A DNA stretch of 22,401 nucleotides, from NCBI GenBank assembly GCA_036555035.1, contig DATBMB010000107.1:1-22401 (forward strand), given 5' to 3'. Below, piece by piece: positions 1 to 6,176 of this stretch (its first letter is position 1; every line of letters begins with the position of its first letter). The notes beneath the pieces are model-generated. The model saw nothing but the letters and a program-made list of their open reading frames with translations. It was not told the DNA's origin and searched no databases. Source of the stretch: SG8-41 sp036555035. GTDB lineage: Bacteria; Pseudomonadota; Gammaproteobacteria; Burkholderiales; SG8-41. A program made the position numbers and the translations under genes.

Positions 1-1034
1 GCGAGGCGGTGCTGCTCGCGGACCGGCTGGGCTTCTGCGAGGCGTTGATCGGCGAGCACATCACCGACGTGTGCGAGACGATCCCGTCGTGCCTCACCTT
101 CATCGCCAGCGTCGCGCACGAGGCAAAGCGCATCAAGCTCGGCAGCGGCACCGTCAACCTCCCGAACAACCATCCCGCCCAGATCGCGGCGCACGTCGCG
201 ATGGTGGACCACATGCTGGAGGGGCGCTTCATCTTCGGCATCGGTCCCGGGGGTCTGCGCTCCGACATGGAGGCATGCGGCAATCTCGACGCCGACCGCA
301 ACGCGATGTTCGTGGAGTCCATCAATCAGATCCTCGCGCTGTGGGAGGGCGATGCGCCCTACGATCTCAAGGGCCGGTTCTGGAACATTTCGACCGCACG
401 CACGCTGATCCGTGAGGCGGGGCAGGGCGTGATGCTGAAGCCCTACCAGAAGCCTCATCCACCGATCGTGGTGACCGTGGTCGTGCCGCACTCGAAGGGC
501 CTCGCCGCCGCGGCCGAGCGCGGCTGGACGCCGGTGTCGGCGAATTTTCTTCAGCCGTGCTGGGCGGCGACGCACTGGCCGATGTACCGGCAGGGGTGTG
601 CGCGCGGCGGCCGGCGCGCCGATCCCGCGGACTGGCGCGTGTGCAAGAGCATCTTCGTGGCGGACGATGACGCCACCGCGCGCCGCTATGCGAAGAGCGT
701 CGACAGCCCCTACGGCTTCTATTTCTGGAACCTGCTCACCAAGCGCAGAAGCGCGGGGGGTGTCGAGATCTTCAAGCACGATCTCGCGCTGCCCGACGCG
801 GCGGTGACGGTGGAATACATCCTGGACCGGCTCGTCATCTGTGGGGGCGTAACGAGCGTAGTGGAGCAGCTGCTCGCCTTCCGCGAGACGGTCGGAGACT
901 TCGGCACGCTCCTATACTGCGGCCACGACTGGGCCGAGCCCAGGCTCGCACGGCGCTCGATGGAGCTGATGGCCGAGAAGGTGATGCCGGCGGTGAATGC
1001 CGCTATATCGCGAACAGATCCACGAAGGCGTTGA
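1..1034 (+). CDS. LLM class flavin-dependent oxidoreductase, 5' end outside window
   Basis: This is a luciferase-like (TIM-barrel) F420- or FMN-dependent monooxygenase/oxidoreductase. About 344 codons are visible; the reading frame is open to the window edge, so the first residues are missing and the GTG at position 9 is probably internal. Family hallmarks are an early GEHITD segment, an IKLGSGTVNLP-NNHP segment followed by VAMVDHMLEGRFIFGIGPGG (barrel strand and phosphate-binding region), and KPYQKPHPPIVV further on. It resembles limonene monooxygenase or alkanal monooxygenase-like proteins, but the substrate cannot be read from the sequence. It converges on prpD, and the two stop regions overlap by 32 bp. 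Family membership is secure; function is open. Confidence 0.85.
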   Translation, partial: EAVLLADRLGFCEALIGEHITDVCETIPSCLTFIASVAHEAKRIKLGSGTVNLPNNHPAQIAAHVAMVDHMLEGRFIFGIGPGGLRSDMEACGNLDADRNAMFVESINQILALWEGDAPYDLKGRFWNISTARTLIREAGQGVMLKPYQKPHPPIVVTVVVPHSKGLAAAAERGWTPVSANFLQPCWAATHWPMYRQGCARGGRRADPADWRVCKSIFVADDDATARRYAKSVDSPYGFYFWNLLTKRRSAGGVEIFKHDLALPDAAVTVEYILDRLVICGGVTSVVEQLLAFRETVGDFGTLLYCGHDWAEPRLARRSMELMAEKVMPAVNAAISRTDPRRR

Positions 1035-2445
1035 CGGGAGTCGCCTCGAGGCCCGCCTGGTGGCGCGTGACCTCCAGGATCGCCTGCTGCTGCTTGGGAG
1101 GAAAGCGGCGGGCGAGATTCACGCGGAACTTCGCTTCGAGCTTCGGCACCCCTTCCTGGCGGCGGCGGCGGTGGCCGAGCGGGTACTCGACCGCCACCTT
1201 TTCAGTCTTGCTGCCGTCGCTGAAGAACACCTGGAGCGCGTTGGCGATGGAGCGCTTGGCCGGGTCGAGATAGTCGCGGGTCCACTGCTTGTTCTCGACG
1301 CAGGTCATCTTCGCGCGCAGGCGGTCGATGCGGGGATCGGCCGCCGCAGCGTCCTCGTAATCGGCCGCGGTGAGGCTGCCCTTGATGAGGCCGACCGCGG
1401 CCATGTACTGGATGCAGTGGTCTCGATCGGCCGGATTGCTGAGCGGGCCCTTCTTGTCGATGATGCGGATCGCGGATTCGTGGGTCGTGATCACGACGCG
1501 CTTGATGTCGTCGATCCGGTCCCTGACCTGCGGGTGCAGGCGGATCGCGGCCTCGACCGCGGTCTGGGCGTGGAACTCCGCGGGATAGGAGATCTTGAAC
1601 AGAACGTTCTCCATCACGTACGCGCCGTAGGGGCGACGGATCCGGAGCGGCCTTCCCTTGAACAGCACGTCGTAGAAGCCCCAGGTCTTCGCGGTGAGCG
1701 CGGAGGGGTAGCCCATCTCGCCCTTGACCGCCATCAGCGCGAGCCGCACGGCGCGGCTGGTGGCGTCGCCCGCCGCCCACGACTTGCGCGAGCCGGTGTT
1801 GGGCGCATGGCGGTAGGTGCGCAGGCTCTGCCCGTCCAACCACGCGTTCGACAGCGCGTTGATGATTTCATCGCGCGTTCCGCCCAGCATGTGCGTGACG
1901 ACCGCCGTGGTCGCAACTTTGACCAGCACGACGTGATCGAGCCCCACGCGGTTGAAGCTGTTCTCGAGCGCGATCACCCCCTGGATCTCGTGCGCCTTGA
2001 TCATCCCCGTCAGCACGTCGCGCATGGGGAGCGGCGGCTTTCCCTGCGCGAGGCGCGTGCGCGAGAGCCAGTCGGCGGTGGCGAGGATGCCGCCGAGATT
2101 GTCGGAGGGGTGGCCCCACTCGGCGGCGAGCCAGGTATCGTTGAAATCGAGCCAGCGGTTCATCGCCCCGATGTTGAAGGCGGCCGTGACCGGGTCGAGC
2201 TGCCAGGGCGTGCCCGGCACGCGGGCGCCGTTGGGGACCACGGTTCCCGGCACGACGGGACCGAGGAGCTTGGTGCAGGCGGGGTACTCGAGGGCCTCGA
2301 GGCCGCAGCCGAGCGTGTCCATCAGGCACAGCCGCGCGGTGTTGTAGGCCTCCTTGCTCCTGATCGCGGAGCCGGCGACGTAGTCCGCGATGTCGGTCAG
2401 GACCTTGTCGGGACGGGGACGGACGTTGGATAGGGGCCCGCTCAT
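1003..2445 (-). CDS. prpD: 2-methylcitrate dehydratase PrpD
   Basis: MmgE/PrpD-family enzyme of 480 residues, close to the usual ~483 of PrpD. It dehydrates 2-methylcitrate to 2-methyl-cis-aconitate in the methylcitrate cycle of propionate breakdown. Highly characteristic PrpD segments are LEYPACTKLLGPVV (about residues 51-65) and RWLDFNDTWLAAEWGHPSDN (97-116). These look like true PrpD rather than a distant MmgE relative. The ATG at 2445 overlaps the stop of the upstream methyltransferase gene as ATGA, so the two are probably translationally coupled. The frame stays open further upstream, but that extension lies antisense-like over the neighbour and has no PrpD similarity. It is the last gene of the mdh-prpC-methyltransferase-prpD operon. 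No prpB is seen downstream. Confidence 0.95.
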   Translation of the reverse strand: MSGPLSNVRPRPDKVLTDIADYVAGSAIRSKEAYNTARLCLMDTLGCGLEALEYPACTKLLGPVVPGTVVPNGARVPGTPWQLDPVTAAFNIGAMNRWLDFNDTWLAAEWGHPSDNLGGILATADWLSRTRLAQGKPPLPMRDVLTGMIKAHEIQGVIALENSFNRVGLDHVVLVKVATTAVVTHMLGGTRDEIINALSNAWLDGQSLRTYRHAPNTGSRKSWAAGDATSRAVRLALMAVKGEMGYPSALTAKTWGFYDVLFKGRPLRIRRPYGAYVMENVLFKISYPAEFHAQTAVEAAIRLHPQVRDRIDDIKRVVITTHESAIRIIDKKGPLSNPADRDHCIQYMAAVGLIKGSLTAADYEDAAAADPRIDRLRAKMTCVENKQWTRDYLDPAKRSIANALQVFFSDGSKTEKVAVEYPLGHRRRRQEGVPKLEAKFRVNLARRFPPKQQQAILEVTRHQAGLEATPVNAFVDLFAI

Positions 2446-3044
2446 AGGCCGCGGAACCACTCCAGGAGGCGCAATTCCTCGAACACCTCCCAGAGCAGAA
2501 ACACCCACAGGAACCACATGGTGCTCAGGAGGCCTGCGCGAAAGCGCCGGGGAAAGATGGTCCAGGTTTCCGGCTCGTGGAAATTCGACCACCGCGGAAT
2601 CCAGCGCGGCGTCGCCTCGCAATAGCGCGCGTAGGTCTCCCCGAACTGCTGCGCGAGGCGCGCCTCCTCGCGGCGCACCACGCCCGGGTAGAAAGCGAGG
2701 AACCCGAGGACGAGCAGCGCCGCGAGCAGCGGGTTTTCGACCGCCAGACCGAGGCCGATTCCGCCGATGAAATTGAACAGGTAGAGCGGATTGCGCATGA
2801 CGGAGTAGGGGCCCTCGGTCAGCAGGACCTCGTTCTTGTAGCCCGAAATATAGGATAGGCACCACAGACGTCCCAGGGCCGCGACGGAGAGCAGGATGAA
2901 GCCCAGCAACTCGAGGAATTCCAGCACCGGCTGCGAAAGCAATGCGGGCGATGGGATGAGCACCGCGTAGACGAAGACAAGGGCGACCGCCACCCTCGAC
3001 CACGCGATCCGATGGCTGTGAAAAGGCATCGACTTGGCGATCAT
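2442..3044 (-). CDS. Isoprenylcysteine carboxyl methyltransferase-like membrane protein
   Basis: This is a 200-residue integral membrane protein of the ICMT/PEMT-like superfamily, which uses S-adenosylmethionine. The diagnostic C-terminal half is present: GPYSVMRNPLYLFNFIGG (about residues 78-95, the RxPxY motif), then REEARLAQQFGETYARYC (125-142) and PRWIPR (146-151). Hydrophobic stretches lie near residues 17-32, 42-58, 91-120 and 172-190, and the tail is tryptophan-rich. It sits between prpC (28-bp gap) and prpD (4-bp ATGA overlap), which ties its expression to the methylcitrate genes. The substrate is unknown; bacterial members of this family are very diverse. The start is uncertain: no clear Shine-Dalgarno precedes the ATG at 3044, and the ATG at 3029 (residue 6) is an alternative. 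Confidence 0.85.
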   Translation of the reverse strand: MIAKSMPFHSHRIAWSRVAVALVFVYAVLIPSPALLSQPVLEFLELLGFILLSVAALGRLWCLSYISGYKNEVLLTEGPYSVMRNPLYLFNFIGGIGLGLAVENPLLAALLVLGFLAFYPGVVRREEARLAQQFGETYARYCEATPRWIPRWSNFHEPETWTIFPRRFRAGLLSTMWFLWVFLLWEVFEELRLLEWFRGL

Positions 3045-3055
3045 GGGCGCCCCGG

Positions 3056-3076
3056 GTGAGCGAGCGGTGCGCTCAC
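3056..3076 (-). other. GC-rich stem-loop at the prpC 3' end
   Basis: A perfect 7-bp inverted repeat, GTGAGCG (3056-3062) and CGCTCAC (3070-3076), with a 7-nt loop. It overlaps the prpC stop codon and lies 12 bp before the methyltransferase ATG. There is no T-run after it on the minus strand, so it does not look like an intrinsic terminator. It could influence mRNA processing or initiation of the next gene. The repeat itself is directly seen; any role is inference, and GC-rich DNA produces such repeats by chance. Confidence 0.4.
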
Positions 3077-4221
3077 CGCCGGTCGATCGGCACGAACGCC
3101 CGCGGCTCGGGGCCGGTGTAGACCGCGGTCGGGCGGATGATCTTGTTGTCGATGCGCTGCTCGATGACGTGCGCCGCCCAGCCGCTGGTGCGGGAGATGA
3201 CGAAGAGCGGCGTGAACATCGCGGTCGGCACGCCCAGGCGATGGTAGGAGACCGCGGAGAACCAGTCGAGGTTCGCGAACATCTTCTTCTCCCGCATCAT
3301 CACCGATTCGATCCGCTCCGCGATCTCGAACATCTCCATCTCGCCGGCATCCTGCGACAGGCGCCGCGCCACCTCCTTGATCACCTTGTTGCGCGGGTCG
3401 GCGATGGTGTAGACCGGGTGACCGAAGCCGATCACGACCTCGCGGTTGCGCACGCGCGCGGTAATGTCGCGCTCCGCCGCGGCGGGCGACTCGTAGCGGC
3501 TCATCACCTCGAATCCCACTTCGTTGGCGCCGCCATGCTTGGGCCCCTTCAGCGCGCCGATCGCGCCGGTCACCGCGGAGTACATGTCGGAGCCGGTGCC
3601 GGCGACCACGCGCGCGGCGAAAGTCGAGGCGTTGAACTCGTGTTCGGCGTAGAGGTTGAGCGAAGTGTGCATCGCGCGCACCCACAGGGGCTTGGCGGGC
3701 TTCCCGTGCAGCAGGTGCAGGAAATGCCCTCCGATCGAGTCGTCATCGGTCTCGACCTCGATGCGGCGCTGGTAGCGGCTGTAATGGTGCCAGTAGAGAA
3801 GCATGGAGCCGAAGCACGCCATCAGGCGATCGGCGATGTCGCGCGCGCCCGGAAGGTTGTGGTCCTCCTTCTCGGGCGCAACGGCGCCGAGCGCCGAGCA
3901 GCCGGTGCGCAGCACGTCCATGGGGTGCGCGGAGGCGGGAATCTGCTCGAGCGTTGCCTTCACCGGAGCCGGGAGGCTCCGGAGCGACTTCAGCTTGCGC
4001 TTGTAGGCCGCGAGCTCGGCGCGGGTCGGGAGCGTCTCGTGTACCAGAAGATGCGCGAGCTCCTCGAACTCGCACTGCTCGGCGATGTCGAGGATGTCGT
4101 AGCCGCGGTAATGGAGATCGTTGCCGCTGCGGCCCACCGTGCACAACGCGGTGCTGCCCGCGGCGACGCCCGAAAGCGCCACCGATTTCTTGGGCTTGGG
4201 CCCGCCCTGCGTTTCGCTCAT
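3073..4221 (-). CDS. prpC: 2-methylcitrate synthase PrpC
   Basis: Short-type citrate synthase fold, 382 residues, matching PrpC length and lacking the extra N-terminal domain seen in the GltA encoded at 8928-10226. It condenses propionyl-CoA with oxaloacetate to 2-methylcitrate. The catalytic triad is visible as His229 (GPKHGGAN), His268 (GFGHPVY) and Asp319 (NLDWFSA). The N-terminal region KSVALSGVAAGSTALCTVG and the HYRGYDI motif are typical of PrpC. The mdh stop is 7 bp upstream; only a weak GGA lies just before the ATG, so translation probably depends on coupling from mdh. Placement next to mdh, which makes its oxaloacetate co-substrate, and to prpD supports methylcitrate over plain citrate synthase activity, although PrpC enzymes often also use acetyl-CoA. 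Confidence 0.95.
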   Translation of the reverse strand: MSETQGGPKPKKSVALSGVAAGSTALCTVGRSGNDLHYRGYDILDIAEQCEFEELAHLLVHETLPTRAELAAYKRKLKSLRSLPAPVKATLEQIPASAHPMDVLRTGCSALGAVAPEKEDHNLPGARDIADRLMACFGSMLLYWHHYSRYQRRIEVETDDDSIGGHFLHLLHGKPAKPLWVRAMHTSLNLYAEHEFNASTFAARVVAGTGSDMYSAVTGAIGALKGPKHGGANEVGFEVMSRYESPAAAERDITARVRNREVVIGFGHPVYTIADPRNKVIKEVARRLSQDAGEMEMFEIAERIESVMMREKKMFANLDWFSAVSYHRLGVPTAMFTPLFVISRTSGWAAHVIEQRIDNKIIRPTAVYTGPEPRAFVPIDRR

Positions 4222-4228
4222 TCCGGGG

Positions 4229-5218
4229 TCATCCGAGCAGGTGCTTGATGGAGTCGCGCTCCTCGTGCAGCTCCTTCAGCGTGGCCTGCATGGCGGCGCG
4301 GCTGAAGTCGCTCACCTCGATGCCCTTCACGATCTCGTAGCGGCCGCTGCGGCAGACGCAGGGATAGCCATAGAGAACGCCTTCCGCAATGCCGTAGGTT
4401 CCGTCGGCGGGCACGCCCATGCTGACCCAGTCGCCCTCGCGGGTCCCGAACACCCAGTCGCGGACGTGGTCGATTGCTGCGTTGGCTGCGCTCGCGGCGG
4501 AGGAGAGCCCGCGGGCATCGATGATCGCCGCCCCGCGCTTTTGTATGGTCGGGATGAAGCTCTTCTCGAGCCACGCGTGGTCGTTGATCAGGGGCCAGAT
4601 CTTCTTGCCCTCGATCTCCGCCTGGAAGATGTCGGGGTACTGGGTTGCGGAGTGATTGCCCCATACCGTCATCTTGCGCGTACCCGCCACCGGCTTGCCG
4701 ACCTTCTGCGCGGCCTGGGCGAGCGCCCGGTTGTGGTCGAGCCGCATCATGGAGGTGAAGCAGGAGGGCTTGAGGCCCACCGCGTTCTTCAAGGCGATCA
4801 GGCAGTTGGTGTTGGCGGGATTGCCGACCACCAGAACCTTCACGTCCCGGCTCGCGACCGCCGCGAGCGCTCTTCCCTGCGGGCCGAAGATCTTGCCGTT
4901 GGCCTCGAGGAGATCCTTGCGCTCCATGCCCGGGCCGCGCGGACGCGCGCCCACGAGCAGCGCAATTTCGGCATCCTTGAAGGCGACCATGGGATCGGCG
5001 GTGGGCACCATCCCCTGCAGCAGCGGATAGGCGCAGTCGTCGAGCTCCATCATGACGCCCTTCAGCGCCTTCTGCGCCTTCTCGTCCGGGATCTCGAGCA
5101 GCTGCAGGATGACGGGCTGGTCCTTGCCCAGCATCTCGCCGTTGGCGATGCGGAAGAGCAGGCTGTATCCGATCTGGCCGGCGGCGCCGGTGACGGCGAC
5201 GCGCAGGGGGCGGTTCAT
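4229..5218 (-). CDS. mdh: Malate dehydrogenase (NAD-dependent)
   Basis: TCA cycle enzyme that oxidises L-malate to oxaloacetate with NAD. It has 329 residues, the length of the cytosolic-type proteobacterial and eukaryotic group. Seen motifs are the Rossmann loop TGAAGQIG (residues 10-17), substrate arginines in GARPRGPGMERKD (90-102), NPANTN (133-138), the MRLDHNRA segment with Asp161 and Arg164, and the proton-relay His189 in VWGNHS. The start is supported by an AGGAG (5227-5231, minus strand) 8 nt before the ATG. It is the first gene of the four-gene minus-strand operon, and a good promoter candidate lies about 90 bp upstream. Its oxaloacetate feeds both GltA and the adjacent PrpC. Confidence 0.97.
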   Translation of the reverse strand: MNRPLRVAVTGAAGQIGYSLLFRIANGEMLGKDQPVILQLLEIPDEKAQKALKGVMMELDDCAYPLLQGMVPTADPMVAFKDAEIALLVGARPRGPGMERKDLLEANGKIFGPQGRALAAVASRDVKVLVVGNPANTNCLIALKNAVGLKPSCFTSMMRLDHNRALAQAAQKVGKPVAGTRKMTVWGNHSATQYPDIFQAEIEGKKIWPLINDHAWLEKSFIPTIQKRGAAIIDARGLSSAASAANAAIDHVRDWVFGTREGDWVSMGVPADGTYGIAEGVLYGYPCVCRSGRYEIVKGIEVSDFSRAAMQATLKELHEERDSIKHLLG

Positions 5219-5307
5219 GTTGTGGACTCCTGGGATGCGGGACGGTATCTTGCTCTTCGGGAAGGGGCGCGCCGATGGGGACGGGCCGCGCGCTCATTCG
5301 GTGCAGG

Positions 5308-5337
5308 ATGATAGCGAAGAGCCAACTGCGGTGACAA
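5308..5337 (-). promoter_or_regulatory. Candidate sigma70-type promoter for the mdh operon
   Basis: On the minus strand, TTGTCA (5332-5337) matches the -35 consensus at 5 of 6 positions and TATCAT (5308-5313) matches the -10 at 5 of 6, with an 18-bp spacer. This predicts a start near 5301 and a leader of roughly 80 nt before mdh. The match stands out in a GC-rich background. It is a sequence prediction only. Confidence 0.5.
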
Positions 5338-5345
5338 GCCGAAGC

Positions 5346-5374
5346 TTATGTGCCGCAATGGAAACTGCTAAAAT
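5346..5374 (+). promoter_or_regulatory. Candidate extended -10 promoter for the sdhC array
   Basis: TGCTAAAAT at 5366-5374 is an extended -10 element (TGn plus TAAAAT, 5 of 6 to consensus) inside the most AT-rich patch of the divergent region. The -35 candidate TTATGT (5346-5351) is weak at 17-bp spacing, as is usual for extended -10 promoters. It predicts a leader of about 80 nt before sdhC. A small GCGGG/CCCGC hairpin (5421-5435) lies in that leader. The usual gntR gene is absent from this gap, and I see no clear operator palindrome. Confidence 0.45.
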
Positions 5375-5460
5375 TTCAAGCCGCAACAGGCGTTAAGAGC
5401 CGGCGCGGGGACGCGATGGCGCGGGATGAGCCCGCAACCCCCCGGAGAGCCTGGTGATCG

Positions 5461-5835
5461 ATGGCAAGTTCGCGGCCGAAATACCTCAATTTGATCCAGA
5501 TCCGGCTGCCGGTACCCGGGCTGGTTTCCATCCTTCACCGGGTCAGCGGCGCCGCGCTATTCCTGATGCTTCCCGTATTGCTGGCGCTGTTCGCGATGAG
5601 CCTGGAATCGCCCCAGACGTTTGCGCACTTCAAGGCGGCGTTCTCGCACTGGGCCGTGAAGCTCGTCCTGATCGGCCTCGCGTGGGCGTACCTGCACCAC
5701 CTGTGCGCGGGCATCCGCCATCTCGCGCTCGACCTCGATTACGGAACGGAGCTCCCCCGGGCGCGCGCGAGCAGCTGGGCGGTGCTCGCGGTGAGCGCGG
5801 TCCTGACGCTCGCCACGGCGGCGCTGATATGGTGA
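5461..5835 (+). CDS. sdhC: Succinate dehydrogenase cytochrome b556 subunit SdhC
   Basis: Membrane anchor of complex II, 124 residues with three predicted transmembrane segments (about 23-46, 64-86 and 104-123). The family signature SILHRVSGAALF (residues 23-34) carries the quinone-site serine and arginine region. HLCAGIRHLALD (80-91) contains the likely haem b ligand His80, equivalent to E. coli His84. The ATG at 5461 is preceded by GGAGAG about 10 nt upstream. It heads the thirteen-gene array and overlaps sdhD by 7 bp (ATGGTGA). Together with SdhD it holds the SdhAB catalytic part at the inner membrane and passes electrons to ubiquinone. Confidence 0.95.
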   Translation: MASSRPKYLNLIQIRLPVPGLVSILHRVSGAALFLMLPVLLALFAMSLESPQTFAHFKAAFSHWAVKLVLIGLAWAYLHHLCAGIRHLALDLDYGTELPRARASSWAVLAVSAVLTLATAALIW

Positions 5836-6176
5836 AACGCGAGATCGTCGGCGCCCATTACGGCCTGCGCGACTGGCTCGCGCAGCGCGTGACGGCTGTC
5901 ATCATGGCGCTCTACACGCTGATCATCGTGACCGCGGTGGCGGGGCTGCCGCAGCTCGATTACTGGCGGTGGAAGGCGATGTGGCAGACGCCGTTCCTGC
6001 GCTACGCGAGCCTGCTGTTCATGGCCTGCCTGCTGCTGCACGCCTGGGTGGGCGTTCGCAATATCTTCATGGACTACGTGAAGGATCCGGCGCTGCGGCT
6101 CACGCTGTACGTGCTCGTCATCGGGGCGCTCCTCTGGTACGGCATCTGGTCCGTGCAGATCCTGTGGGGGCTCTGA
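5829..6176 (+). CDS. sdhD: Succinate dehydrogenase membrane anchor subunit SdhD
   Basis: Second membrane anchor of complex II, 115 residues with three hydrophobic segments (about 20-39, 57-80 and 90-114). The motif LLHAWVGVRNIFMDYV holds His71, the expected second haem b ligand, and Asp82-Tyr83, where the tyrosine matches the ubiquinone-binding Tyr83 of E. coli. A longer open frame extends upstream through sdhC in another frame; the ATG at 5829 gives a protein of normal size and the usual MVKREIVGAHYGLRDW start. It overlaps sdhC by 7 bp and sdhA by 1 bp (TGATG), so the subunits are probably translationally coupled. Confidence 0.95.
   Translation: MVKREIVGAHYGLRDWLAQRVTAVIMALYTLIIVTAVAGLPQLDYWRWKAMWQTPFLRYASLLFMACLLLHAWVGVRNIFMDYVKDPALRLTLYVLVIGALLWYGIWSVQILWGL

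Noticed and set aside
997..2433. A 478-codon plus-strand frame across prpD
   Set aside because: Antisense shadow of prpD. Its composition is dominated by Arg, Ala, Val, Gly and Asp with no domain, while the opposite strand carries clear PrpD motifs.
2446..3003. N-terminal extension of the prpD frame to 3003
   Set aside because: The extension lies over the methyltransferase gene in another frame and has no PrpD similarity; the ATG at 2445 gives the normal PrpD length and start.
3034..5311. Long plus-strand frames over prpC and mdh (3034-4248 and 4121-5311)
   Set aside because: Both are antisense to intact enzymes and show the same shadow composition. Neither has a family motif.
5421..5435. 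GCGGG-ATGAG-CCCGC hairpin in the sdhC leader as a riboswitch or terminator
   Set aside because: Only five base pairs, no T-run and no resemblance to a known riboswitch; expected often by chance at this GC content.
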